A stretch of DNA of 64,000 nucleotides from Tomocerus qinae. Lineage: Eukaryota; Arthropoda; Collembola; Entomobryomorpha; Tomoceridae. Numbering within the stretch: the stretch's first letter is position 1; the number at the start of each line of letters is the position of its first letter. Location: positions 28,644,001 through 28,708,000 of the forward strand of contig CM034546.1 in the NCBI GenBank assembly GCA_020055645.1. Direction: 5' to 3'. Of the stretch, positions 1 through 11,386 are shown piece after piece. The position numbers were made by a program, and so were the translations under genes. The notes beneath the pieces were generated by a model that was not told the DNA's origin, made no database searches, and saw nothing but the letters and a program-made list of their open reading frames with translations.

Positions 1-600
1 TTTTAAGTTATTAACTTGGTTGGCCACATTATTTGTAGTCTGCTTTACATTATTAACTGTGTTGTCTACGTTATTAGTGTTTAGTTTTACATTGTTGACA
101 GTGTTGTCTACATTATTAACATTATTTTTTAAGTTATTAACTTGGTTGGCCACATTATTTGTTGTCTGTTTTACATTATTAACTGTGTTGTCTACGTTAT
201 TAGTGTTTAGTTTTACATTGTTGACAGTGTTGTCTACATTATTAACATTATTTTTGACGTTATTAACTTGGTTGGCCACATTATTTGTAGTCTGTTTTAC
301 ATTATTAACTGTGTTGTCTACGTTATTAGTGTTTAGTTTTACATTGTTGACAGTGTTGTCTACATTATTAACATTATTTTTGACGTTATTAACTTGGTTG
401 GCCACATTATTTGTAGTCTGTTTTACATTATTAACTGTGTTGTCTACGTTATTAGTGTTTAGTTTTACATTGTTGACAGTGTTGTCTACATTATTAACAT
501 TATTTTTGACATTGTTAACTTGGTTGGCGACATTATTAGTATTTAATCTTACGTTGTTGAGTTTGTTGGCCACGTTGTTAACATTTTGTCGGACGTTGTT
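1..600 (-). repeat. 126-bp tandem repeat made of six 21-bp subunits, coding
   Basis: Units start near 5, 131, 257 and 383, giving a period of 126 bp. Each contains six diverged 21-bp subunits, so the array keeps a heptad register in translation. On the minus strand it reads as Asn/Val heptads and is the last visible exon of the secreted protein gene. On the plus strand it gives a Leu-rich frame (LLTVLST type), which is the shadow. The first unit seen differs from the others by a few bases. Confidence 0.85.
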
Positions 601-3600
601 GGTATTCCCTTTGATAATATTGGGCGGTGTTTGTTGGCCCTCCGGTATATCTGTAATTGTTATATAAAAAATGAATGTTTTTATTATATTTCATTTAACA
701 TGAAAATTATAGTTTACTAAGTTTGCTTTATTTTATTAGTAGTAATCCGTTCGGAATCTGTGATGGAAAGTAGACTATTAAAATTGGTCCCTTAAAGTTT
801 AAAAGGGGCACTGCTATTCGAGTTTGCTGGCAGTGATTAGGTGGTGGACAGTGTCGGTGAAGTCTTGCTCCGCTGGTCGGTCGCAAAATATTTTTACAGC
901 ATTTCGTGAATCATTATACTACCTACTTCGCAACGGATGTAAACAAGTGCCGTTTTGTTAATTTAATTGGCATTTTATATATCCTCTTTTGCATCATCAT
1001 TGGGGAGAATTATATTACGGATTGGGGTTAAAAACTTGTCCTGCAAATCAGTGTTTAAGTGGATGAAATTGAACGGATGGTTAAAATTGGTCTAAATGTT
1101 TACTTTCTGGATAAAACTAATTTCGTCTAGGACAAAAGTGAACGACAGCATTAAATCTCGAACTATTTTATGGCATCTAGCCTTGTTACTTGTATTGGAT
1201 AGATTTATGTGATCGATTTTGGTGACAACATTATTTATACTAGAGGAGTGAGAGTGCTGTGTACTTAATTAGAATTTTGAAATAGGAAATTATATAGGGT
1301 AAAATTTCATGTGTTTTTGCAAAATATCTTACATTGAACAAAATGTACATTTTTAAGTTTTTTCTTGAACATGAAGTGTATACATGAGATCCCGTTTAGT
1401 TTTAATAGGATTTTTATCAAAGACAAAAAATGGAAACAAAATGGAAACAAAATTATTATAATTGTAATTAAAAAATTTAGATTTGAAATGTGGAGGGTAC
1501 TTGACTGAACATTCAAAACAAAAAATTCAAGTTAACTTTTAAATAAAATATTGATTTACTGACAATTGATATTGACGATCGACAAGTGGGCATGTAGTCC
1601 AGCTTTCGAATCGTTAATCACGGAGAAAAAGCAATTTAAAAAATTCGGCCTCCGGCAACAAAGTACATATCCAATTACTAACTACTACTACTCTACTTTG
1701 GATTTCGAAAATCAAACACGCATATCCTTATTCTACCAAAAGGGGACTTAAAATGCAGCATTTTCGTTAGAGTCCAGTTTTAATTTTTTGATGACCAAAT
1801 CTAAATTGGCCAACCCGCCGTTCAAAAGGGCCAAGGGTGTTTAAGTACGTTTACGTCACAAACAAAGCTATATTTTTGCATGGAAAATATTCATGGGATA
1901 TTCCAAACAATAATGACACTGACCTCCAAAACTGTGTGTATTTCCGCTGTCATAATTTGTACTTTCTGGTGTCCGACTTCCCCATCCACCGAAGCCATTA
2001 ATGACCCTATTTGTACCAGGATTTCCATGATTTGTGACTTGATGTTGTTCCAAGTTGTTCCTCCCTGTCATAAGACACGAAATTAATAATAGTAAATGTG
2101 ATTACTTAAAAATATATTACAAATATGCAGAAAAGCCTCTTAAAGTTGCCATACTAATTACTAACCTCCTGTCTCTCCTGGACACCAACAGCCTGTTCTT
2201 TCATTATATACCAGATATCTTAGTTGACTCAGGAGTTTGGGATCCAATCTTGCTATTATATCTGTAAACATAAAATATATTAATACTACTAAACTCGATA
2301 ATATACAATGCGGTTTCAATACAATAAGTATTTTAATGATTTTACTAGCAATGTAAATTATTCAGACTTATAATATTAAAGTGGCCTCTAGAGGCCACAA
2401 ATTATAAGGTAAATTTTTCAATGGGCCTACAACTTCATAAAAACCATTGAAAATATATTTGATAAATACGTTTTGAATTAATTATTAGAAATCAGAAAAT
2501 GTTCATCATTTATTCGAAACTGGAATTTTTCAGTACAATGATATCATTGTTTTCTTATAGTTTTCCACATAGGCTCTAAATTCGAAAACTTAATATATCT
2601 TTTGGTCATTTATGCTAGCAATTTAGTGAAAACTCCCTACACCTTTCAAAGGAAAAAATTTCATGGAGTGAGTAGCTCCATTTCATCACCTTGTGTCTGC
2701 ACAAATATTATTCAAAAACTAAACAGGAAATGTTAATTTACATTTAAATGCCGACTAGATACCTCGGACCCAAGACTTAGATTTTCAAAATCTGTCTAAA
2801 TCTAATTTTATTAAATCCGCAAAAAAGGCGGAAAAACTTTGCGGATTCTCCCAGCTGACAACATGGCAGATTTTTTAAATCTATAAGAGCCTTGGCTTGA
2901 GTCTGACATTTTTATTGTCGGTCTTCAAATATGAATTACCATTTTCGTTTAGTTTTCCCCGAAATATTTTTTCATACAACACGTGAGAAAATAGAGCTAC
3001 TTATCGTACATGGAAAAGTATTCCATGTAATTAGTGTTATTTGATTTTAGTTATCATATCATGAGCTAATAGTATCAGTATTTTAGTTTGGCAATATATT
3101 ATTTTGACGTTTTGTGAGAAAATGTTTTTATTTTAGAAAACATTATTCTGTAGGACTAGACTAACCTTGTACATCTTCAGCTGACCTTCCACTCCCTCCT
3201 ATACTGCTTACGCCTAATCCGCCACCTATATATCCGCCCGGTGATCGTTCGGTTGAACTAACTACGACTTGAATTTCGGATTGCCCTAATCCATCAATGA
3301 CTCCGGTTGGGATTGCTTGGTTTAATACTTTGAATTTTTCACCAACAGCGTCATCTGTCATAAATATTTAACATTATTCAATGTAAAGTAATAATTCACG
3401 ACTTAAACAAATCAGTCCCACAAGAGTATAAAATCAGCACACCGTAAATTGGTTTTATGTACGGGATGCCGTAAATTCCGCATATGCAGTAAAATGATGC
3501 AAAGACAACTTTTTTGACAGGTAAATCATCAGATTTTTGTGCATGATTTACGGCATGCACAGGCACTTGCGTTTCCTGAGTATTGTATACATTATCACTA

Positions 3601-5994
3601 TGATTACAGCGTCAATGCTTGTGTTGGTGAATGGTGATTATAAAGTACATAGTAGTCAGAAAATTAACAAAAGACAGCAGGTTTGTCGTTTTACAAGTTT
3701 AACATCAAAGAGACCCGAGAGCACGCTATTTTAGTGCAGCATTTACGGCATACTCAATACCTTTAGTTACACTGCACATGTATATACCTACATGCCAGGC
3801 ACGTATCTAGAAATTTGTTCAAGGGGGCGAAAGCAAAACTAATGACATAAATAAAACACTCGTGCGCAATTTTTGGCATATTTTGAGAAAAAACATCTCT
3901 TTTTTTCAGATTTACGGGTTCGCCTCGCCCCACCACCCCCTACTAGATACGTGCTTGCCTACTGCAAGTATTGGTGTATTGGTAGCAAGCACGTATCCAG
4001 ACGAGCGGGGATATAGTACTCCCATAAATCTGAGAAAAAAAGATTTTGTACCCAAAACAAAATTTGAAGAAAATCATTCATTTTAACCAATGTCAGTTGC
4101 ATGTAAATTGAAATTACCGTACCCTGCATTGGGTGGCCTTCCATGGATTTATATTAGTTTTTAGCATATATTTTCACAGAATATTACTTCAATATCCCCT
4201 TGGTACTTTTTGTATTTGTCAAGAATTTTCATACTGTCTATTTTCAAATTAAAATTGATTTGTGGAGAAGAAGAACTTCTCCTTTAAGTGTTTTTATTAT
4301 CTGCTTATACTGTGAGTAGAAATAACAATTTACAGCTATTTTGTTGTCCCAAGGATAATCAGTTACACATGTACTAAAATTTTGCTTTAAAATTCAAAAA
4401 ATGGTATTTACTTATAATGACATAATTTTTTTCTGGCTACGTCTCTGTTTACATCTATTGCTCGCTAATAGTATGTTTGAATGAGCAAGCCACACCAAGC
4501 CGACATTCAAAAATTGTTAGTGAGGTGAGCCGATTTGTTTCAGAAATTTCAATCAACTCGGACTGTGGACATGACTCCGCTAGGCTCGCTGTTTAACCGA
4601 GCCACTAATGGTTAAAGAGCATGTAGGTTTAAAGTATAAATGGCGGGAATGATTTTTGAGCCAACCAAGCTAACGCAAGCCGAGTCGAACCAGCAGTTAA
4701 AAAATTTTAGCGAGCCGAGCCGGCTCCGACGGGCTCTGTTAAAAAATTCTAGTAAGCTTTAGGTAAGTTAATTCCAGTAAGTTTTAGCCAAAGAGCTTCT
4801 AATAATACACAGGGAAATAGAGCAAAAGTGGAGAATATTTTTTTATAACATTGATGAATAGCTCCGCCGTTAAACGGCGCGAAAATTTACCGATACCTAC
4901 TAATACATCCGACAACTTCCGTCGTAAAACGGCGCGAAATTTTTACCATACCTACTGATGCATAATCGAAGACAATAGGGATTGATTTTTGTACCATTGA
5001 AAGGCATTACGGTTTTGACTCTACTTTACGCAACCTGCAGGTTGCCAACTCTCTGGTTTTAGCGAGCCTAGCCAGAAACTAGCATGAATTGTCTACTGCC
5101 CTTTTAATATAAATGGTTATATATAAATGGTAAACTATTTCTATATTGGTATAGTTTTTAATTAAAATTCTGATATTCAAATGCCCACTAAGTTGTCAAT
5201 TTTTAAAAAATAATAATAGATCTTATAGATTTTGGACAATATTCTAATAAAATCCAATGTGTAGCATATGTATTTTTTACAAAAACAGGGAACAGTTAAA
5301 AAACCTGACCTAGACGGGCTAACTGAACTTTTGATTTAAAGATAATTGATTATAATGGTTAGGCTAAAGCCATGGGCTGAGCCTACACAATCAATTGAAA
5401 TGTCACCAACGTTTTCCCTAAGTTGAAAGTTGGGTTTAAAATGCCAGTCGATTCTTAATCTTATTTACCCTAGCCATACTGAATAATTTAGTTGAAATTT
5501 TATTTTGCGAAAAAAAATTTATAAGATTAAAAAAACTAATTGTTGAACTGCTTTGAAAAGAATATTTATAATTTCTATGAAACCCATGGCGTACGCTTTT
5601 AGAGCTCTAATAGACTTTTTTTAATCTTTAATAGACTTTTTTGCCATATAAATAAACTTTTGACTAAAAGAACTGTATATAGGATGTAGTTCTGTATGCA
5701 GATATTTTTCATAACTCTGTGCATTTACTTTTTTAACAAAAATTTGTATGATTAACGTGTGTACATTAAACTAATATTGAACATTCATTAAATATTTATA
5801 TGTGTAAATTTTTATATACACCAATGTTTTAGAACGCTTCAACTTTCAATATTCAATAAACAATTCAAATGTGCAACAAAAAACAAGCAAATAAATAAAA
5901 TTTACTGACCTTTGGAAAATGAAGGAGCAGCTCTGCAAATGTTGAAAAATGTGGATGGCGACACGAAAAAAATTAAAAAGAATAAGATATTCAT
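1..5994 (-). CDS. Secreted Gly/Asn-rich protein with Asn-Val heptad repeats (3' end off the window)
   Basis: Hand-built five-exon model on the minus strand: 5994-5910, 3354-3166, 2261-2166, 2064-1924 and 650 to beyond base 1. Every internal exon length is a multiple of three and every junction is phase 1, with a G before each donor (AAAG|GTCAGT, CAAG|GTTAGT, GGAG|GTTAGT, GGAG|GTCAGT) and ACAG acceptors. Exon 1 begins at ATG 5994 and encodes a hydrophobic signal peptide (starts MNILFFLIFFV). Exons 2 and 4 are rich in Gly, Ser and Asn. The last exon is open for at least 216 codons and consists of heptads such as NNVDNTV and NNVANQV, with Val at two core positions, which predicts a coiled coil. 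Likely extracellular or structural; the family is not recognised. Extra exons may be hidden in the 2.5-kb first intron and the 1.3-kb last one. The model rests on splice logic, not on homology. Confidence 0.6.
3355..5909 (-). other. Long first intron with degenerate repeats
   Basis: I see no supportable coding exon. The stretch holds palindromic sequence around 3430-3760 with the recurring string TTTACGGCAT, two short MITEs (3796-3957 and one starting at 3986), a region at about 4430-5075 rich in GAGCC/GGCTC words, and a direct duplication at about 4861-4960 of a segment beginning near TAAACGGCGCGAAA. Confidence 0.4.
3796..3957. mobile_element. CAAGCACGTA-family MITE
   Basis: The ends are CAGGCACGTATCTAG and, as reverse complement, CAAGCACGTATCTAG. 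The flanking octamers ctacatgc and cctactgc look like a decayed 8-bp target duplication. The interior has the family's G-rich to C-rich layout. A second copy starts at 3986 (CAAGCACGTATCCAG), but its right end is unclear. Confidence 0.6.
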
Positions 5995-7281
5995 TTTTGA
6001 AGACACTAGGATTTGAAAAACTTCTAGAGAAGGAAACGTGTTGAGATGATTTCCTTTGAGTGTCTCAAAGGTAACTGACGTTGATTTGAAAGTGTTCGAC
6101 CAAAGTGATAGCCAGGTAAGAAGTACCCAATGGCTTAGGATTTGTATAAATAAACTAATGGGTCCGACCGCTGTCCTTTTTATCCTCGTTCTTTTACTTT
6201 AATTAATACTCAGGTAAGTATTCACCTTTATATGTGTGAGTATCTACAGGGTACTCAGGTGCATGGGATCAGGATTATGTTCCTGTCGGGACAATTCTTC
6301 TGAAATTCTTTATGGGGTATTAAAAAAAGACCAGCGAGACACTTTTGGTTGTGTTACTTATGCTAATTATAACATCCTTAGGTACCTCTGTGGCCCTACG
6401 TAAATATCCCAAAGAAGTGGTGCATTAAACCCTTTTATTTATCTCACCTTCTAGGTAATACAATTTACAAAGAATTTTCAGAGCTGATATTTCCAGTTCT
6501 TGTGACGGTTTTCTATAACTTGTGTCATGTTTTTTCAAACATAACAAAATAAAAATAGAAATAGGTTGCTTTCATTTTGGTGTTTCCATGGATAAATTGA
6601 CCTAAATATCAAAAGTGTGTAATGTATCAGTATATTGAAATTATTGTTGGCCGATCTATATATTTATGGTTGCCAAAATTGACAGCCATAAAATACAAAA
6701 TAATACAGTCTGTCAATGGTAACGATTAAACTTATTGATAAATCTAATACTAATTTTTAATGAAAAGTAATAATTAAGTCAATGATTAATGACAATTACT
6801 AATTAAGGGCGTCACCTATATAGTCATTTAGGAAATAATACAACTTCAGGTTTTGATATTTCATGTCGCTCTAGTTGGATTTAAGTAGATAATAATACTA
6901 ATTTTCGAAATGGGCTAAAGTGATAAATTGATAAATGGAAGGCTTATCTATGCACAAAAGTAAATATAAATGGTTTACTGTTAAGTTGTTTTATTAATAA
7001 CAACGTAATATACAATATTATGTCAATCTAAATATTCTTATGAGATTTTTGTATATTCTAATTGAAAATTGAATCGAATTGATACTTGAATTATTCAAAA
7101 TGGTTTAAGTTTGTTTGACTTTGTGTATCATCTTTTCCAATTTCACATTTGAATTCATTGAGTTAGTTATTACTGTCTGTAGTAGTGTTGACAGATTTTG
7201 ATTTCGTCAAACAAAAATTTTAGCTGGCGCAGAGGTTGGGTTTAGTTTAAATATAGTAGGTAGTTGTTAAATATTATGCAA
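5995..7281. other. Intergenic stretch, nothing recognised
   Basis: AT-rich DNA upstream of the signal-peptide exon. It should hold the promoter of that minus-strand gene, but I could not settle on a TATA box or start site; an arthropod initiator-like TCAGTT lies near 6076 on the minus strand. Confidence 0.3.
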
Positions 7282-7527
7282 CAAGCACGTATGCAGAACT
7301 GAGTTTCGGAGGGGGCTAGATTTCCAATAGATATTTTAAGTATATATATTCGCGCGTAGCGCGAAAATTTTTGGCATTCTTTGAAGGAAATGAGTCGAAA
7401 ATGGCCTAAAAATGGTAAATTATCGCGCGGAGCGCGAATTTTTTTGCTATTTTGAGAAAAAAAATCCCTTTTTCTTGGATTTCGGGGGGGCTTCAGCCCG
7501 TAAAGCCCATCCCTAAATACGTCCTTG
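7282..7527. mobile_element. CAAGCACGTA-family MITE, 246 bp
   Basis: It begins CAAGCACGTAT and ends ATACGTCCTTG. Perfect 8-bp direct repeats TTATGCAA flank it at 7274-7281 and 7528-7535, the target duplication expected of hAT-superfamily elements. The interior carries the family's palindromic CGCGCGAAGCG-type words. Open frames here are fortuitous. Confidence 0.85.
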
Positions 7528-7906
7528 TTATGCAATAGTATGCGAAACGAGCATTCTTTCATTCGCGCAAAGAGCGAGACCATTTATATTTAAAAAGAGT
7601 ATTATTGCAGTAATACTACTTTTTTAGTAAATGTTACATCCCATCAACAGAGATTGGATATTCGCCTGAAGAGCGAGAAAATGTTATATTTCTAGATTAA
7701 ACTGACAAGTGTAAGATATAATAAATGCTTTCCTGGTCTAAATGTCGTTCAACTATCAAATCGGAGAAAATTTTAGATTACTTTCTCCATCATCCAATCA
7801 TCCGTCTGAAATGGTATTTAATATTCGTTTTGCATGAACTAAAGAGTGACTTTGAGACTGGCAACAATAAAAAGGTTATAAACAAGTTTTACAATATGTC
7901 TCAAAG

Positions 7907-8131
7907 CAAGGCCGTATTGAGGGGGGCATTGGGGGCAAATTCTCCCACCCCCCGAAATCCAAGAAAAAAAGAATTTTGTTCTCAACATACTAAAAAATTT
8001 CGTGCTTCGCGCGATTTTATGTGATTTTTAAACAATTTTTGACTCATTTTAGACATTTAAGCCAAATTTTTTCGATATATTGTTATATAAAATCATGCTC
8101 CCTCCGAAATCGACTTCTAAATACGATACTG
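7907..8131. mobile_element. CAAGGCCGTA MITE, 225 bp
   Basis: It begins CAAGGCCGTATTG and ends AAATACGATACTG, flanked by perfect 8-bp repeats TCTCAAAG at 7899-7906 and 8132-8139. The interior resembles the other copies. A related right end (CTTATAAATACAATACTG) is found near 39230. Confidence 0.85.
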
Positions 8132-8313
8132 TCTCAAAGTGCTTTAATTTTTATTGTGGTTAGTGGTTGCATATCATAATCATAGACCGTCGGGCATTTC
8201 ATCATTTCCCCCAATTTAATCGCATTCATAGTTGTAACACTTTAATCATAAAAAGTCTGTTTTTGTTGTATTCTACATTTTTAACAAAAAAAGTTTAACC
8301 CATTCCCTAAAAG

Positions 8314-8463
8314 CAGGCACGCATATAGAAATTTGGTCAAAGGGGGGGCGGAAGCAAAAATGAAAAAATTTTGCAATTTTGGCCATTTTTGAGAAAAAAA
8401 TTCTCTTTTTCTCAGATTTAGGGGTGGCGCTGCGCCCCCCGCCCCCTACTAAATACGTGCTTG
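8314..8463. mobile_element. CAAGCACGTA-family MITE, 150 bp
   Basis: Ends CAGGCACGCATATAG and CTAAATACGTGCTTG, flanked by CCTAAAAG and CCTACAAG (seven of eight bases match). The G-rich left half and C-rich right half match its relatives at 3796 and 42220. Confidence 0.75.
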
Positions 8464-10974
8464 CCTACAAGTTAGTTATTAGTTTATGAAAGGTATTTTG
8501 GATTATATTGCATGTAACCAAGACACGTGTCCTAACGATGATAGTGATGATGGTGATACTAGTTGACAATTTGTTATATTTCGAGCATTTAAAACTACTT
8601 ATGTTGCTATTACTTTCATTTACTTTTACACATGCATAATTTGTCTCTGCACATGAACGAAATAAATTGTCATGTTGAGATTCATTATTCTGTTAAATTG
8701 AGCATATTAAACTATCTTATATCAATAAACGTTACCCCTTGAGATACATTATGGGATCAAATTAAAATTCTGTCATGAAAATCTACAATATATTTAGCCA
8801 AGCAAAAAATGTGACCAGCACCAATGTAATTCGTTTTTTGATGGGTAAAATGAATTTAGAAAGTCTTGTACATGAGACTGTTAGAGCTGTACGAATGAGA
8901 ATGTTAAAAGAATGAAGAATCAACGATAAACTATTTATTCATGTATTTCTTTATCATTTCTTTTATTTGAATCTTTATTCTGCTTTGCACTTTTTACAAC
9001 GTTATCATTATACTAATACAAATGTAGAACATACACACATAAGTATTAAATGTATTTATTATAATTATTATTATTATTATAAGTTTAAGTGCTTTTATTT
9101 ATTACCATTTGATTTCTGGTGTGTAAAATCATAGTAAAATGAGTAAAATAAAGTTAGATTTGGAGTGATAAATAAATACATTTGAAATGCCGGAGTTGGC
9201 TAGCATCATAATCATATCATCTTCAATATGGTAAACGTTGTCGTAATCATTAGTTTTAATGCACTCATAGTCTCTGTATAATAAATGTAGTATAGACCAG
9301 AACCAGAAACAAAAGTATAAGCCGCACCTTTTTCACAGTAAAAACTACTGACGGATGGCTGGAAGGAATAACTTCAGTCTCCGTCTCCAGCGGTGGCCAA
9401 ATAATATATTTTTAGGAATACTTTACGCACAACTTCTAGAAAGGTTGCAGGTAAGTTATAATCTCATTTTCTACGAAAGTGTGTGTACTTATGCTTATAA
9501 GTGAGTATAATATCATTATAAAACAAACTTATGTATAGTAGTTCAGTAGTTGTTTATATTTAGTTCTATTTATGCACATTGCACATGGATATTCATATTT
9601 ATCGTAGCATAACTAACAGATGTATTCAATATACTATATTATATTTTTAACTTTAATAATACTAAATTACTGCGGACATTTTATTTTATGTTCAACTAGT
9701 TTACAACTTCTTTGTACAATAATTAGTAAAATCAAATCACCAAGACCAAACCAAGCTTTATATATATAATATGCTCTAAAGAAGGATAATATGTAGATAA
9801 ATATTTTATTAGACCTCAAATTTATGAAATCCTCAGAGGGGAGTTAGGTCTCCATGGCAACTCAAGCACCTTGATCAGAGCAATCCCATTTAGAACACTT
9901 TGGACCCTTTGGACGAGGCTGTTTACGTCCTGTAGGATATATCGACGCTTTCAGAACCAATTCCGGATTTTCCTCACTTGAGAAAGCAAAAGTCCAAATT
10001 AACAATAGCAACCACTTTGGGAATTACGTAAAAAAATTTGCAATTTTTGAGCTTTTTTGGGGAAAACTCTTCTCTTTTTTCTCAGATTAGGGGGGACGCT
10101 GTGACTTCCGCCCCCGACTTGATACGTGTTTGGTGAAAATTATTTAATATTAATGAGCCGTACAAGACAGATAATTTTGGGAATTCCAAAGCTCATAATA
10201 GATAATCGATGATGCTTTAAATCGAGTAAGTATAGCGAATTATTGTCTCATTTCTAAACTTGGTTTAACATGGACAGATATTAAAGATAATTCCAAGGGC
10301 ATGCTGCATAAAAACAGAATCGGATCGGATCAAACGGTCCGGACATACATACAACGTTCAATTACAAAACGATACGGAGACACATACAACGCGTACGGTC
10401 GACAGTACGTTTATGTAAAGACTAGCCGGTCACAGGACCTATGCCCTGTTATAAATAAAGCTAGTGTGTATCCCGGGGGCAATATTGTACGATGAGAAGA
10501 AAGTGTTTCAGATGCATAGCTTTTTCTAATTGAAGTTTTCATGGTTTCTCATTTAGTGGGTCGGCGTCGGAGGTAGAGATTTTACATTGATAGGTGTACG
10601 GACTTTTGTTTTAGAAAACTGTCCGTATCTCCGGACAGGGAGGAGGTATTTGTCAAATTATTGTCTTGTATCATAATTTCAAAATGTAAATGACCAAATT
10701 TTAAATTTTCCCGCGCATGAAATATAAACAAATATACCTACGGAAACTTTCACTGCTCAACTGGAACAAGACCATTATATTATAGAGTGATTGGTTAGGT
10801 GGATATGCATGCTAAGAATTAATGGAAAATATTAGTTTTTTGGTTTCCTATTAAACTTATTCTAAATTTCTCATTTGTGAAAAAAGTTTTTCAAACAATT
10901 GCTACCGTGACAAAGTCACTGCTCGCCGTATGGCTCATTTGTTAGTGTTTGATGCAGTTTAGTTTTATTAGTCG
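8464..10974. other. Intergenic stretch with one MITE remnant
   Basis: No gene is supported. A degenerate member of the CAAGCACGTA family is visible at about 10020-10130 (ends in CTTGATACGTGTTTGG). The rest is AT-rich with simple ATT runs near 9055-9085. Confidence 0.4.
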
Positions 10975-11240
10975 GTACTTCGGCTTCTGCTAGCTGGACC
11001 TTCGGCTTCGGCTAGCTGGACCTTCTCGGTTTCGAGTATAATGACTTATCCCGTCGGCTTCGGGTAGCTTGATCTTAGAGTCGGCTGGCTGATACTTCAG
11101 CTTCGGCTAGCTGGAACTTGGTAACTTCGGCTACCTGGTACTTGGTACATTCTTCGGCTTCGGCTGGCTGGGCCTTTGGCTTAGGGTATCACTCTTCGGC
11201 TTCGACTACCTGGACCTTCGGATTCGGCTAGCTGGATTTA
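10975..11240. repeat. Degenerate CTTCGGCTAGCTGG tandem array upstream of F-box copy 1
   Basis: Irregular repeats of roughly 17-20 bp built on CTTCGGCTAGCTGGACC, ending about 150 bp before the first coding exon. The same words in reverse complement lie at about 19680-19830, in the mirrored position upstream of the inverted paralogue, so the array predates or accompanied the duplication. Confidence 0.7.
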
Positions 11241-11386
11241 CTCCATGTAGTAGTCACATGTTCCATCACAACGCGCGAATGTTTAATGGTTATTGTTGCA
11301 CTGCACAAATTAATTATTGATCAGTTTGTTGTTTGAAGTGTTGTTCAAAATCAAAGCACAAAATTAAAAGAAAGTGGAAATTTGAC

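Noticed and set aside
20..667. 215-codon plus-strand Leu-rich frame
   Set aside because: It is the antisense shadow of the Asn/Val heptad exon. The minus strand has a matching acceptor at 650 and upstream exons in phase.
3537..3734. 65-codon frame with a signal-like start
   Set aside because: Falls in palindromic repeat sequence whose parts recur near 21700 and 26330; the hydrophobic stretch is repeat-derived.
7242..7583. 113-codon minus-strand frame
   Set aside because: Lies over a MITE with perfect target duplications; similar frames appear in other copies only by repeat content.
10301..10495. 64-codon frame with GC-richer composition
   Set aside because: No signal peptide, splice sites, domain or second copy to support it.
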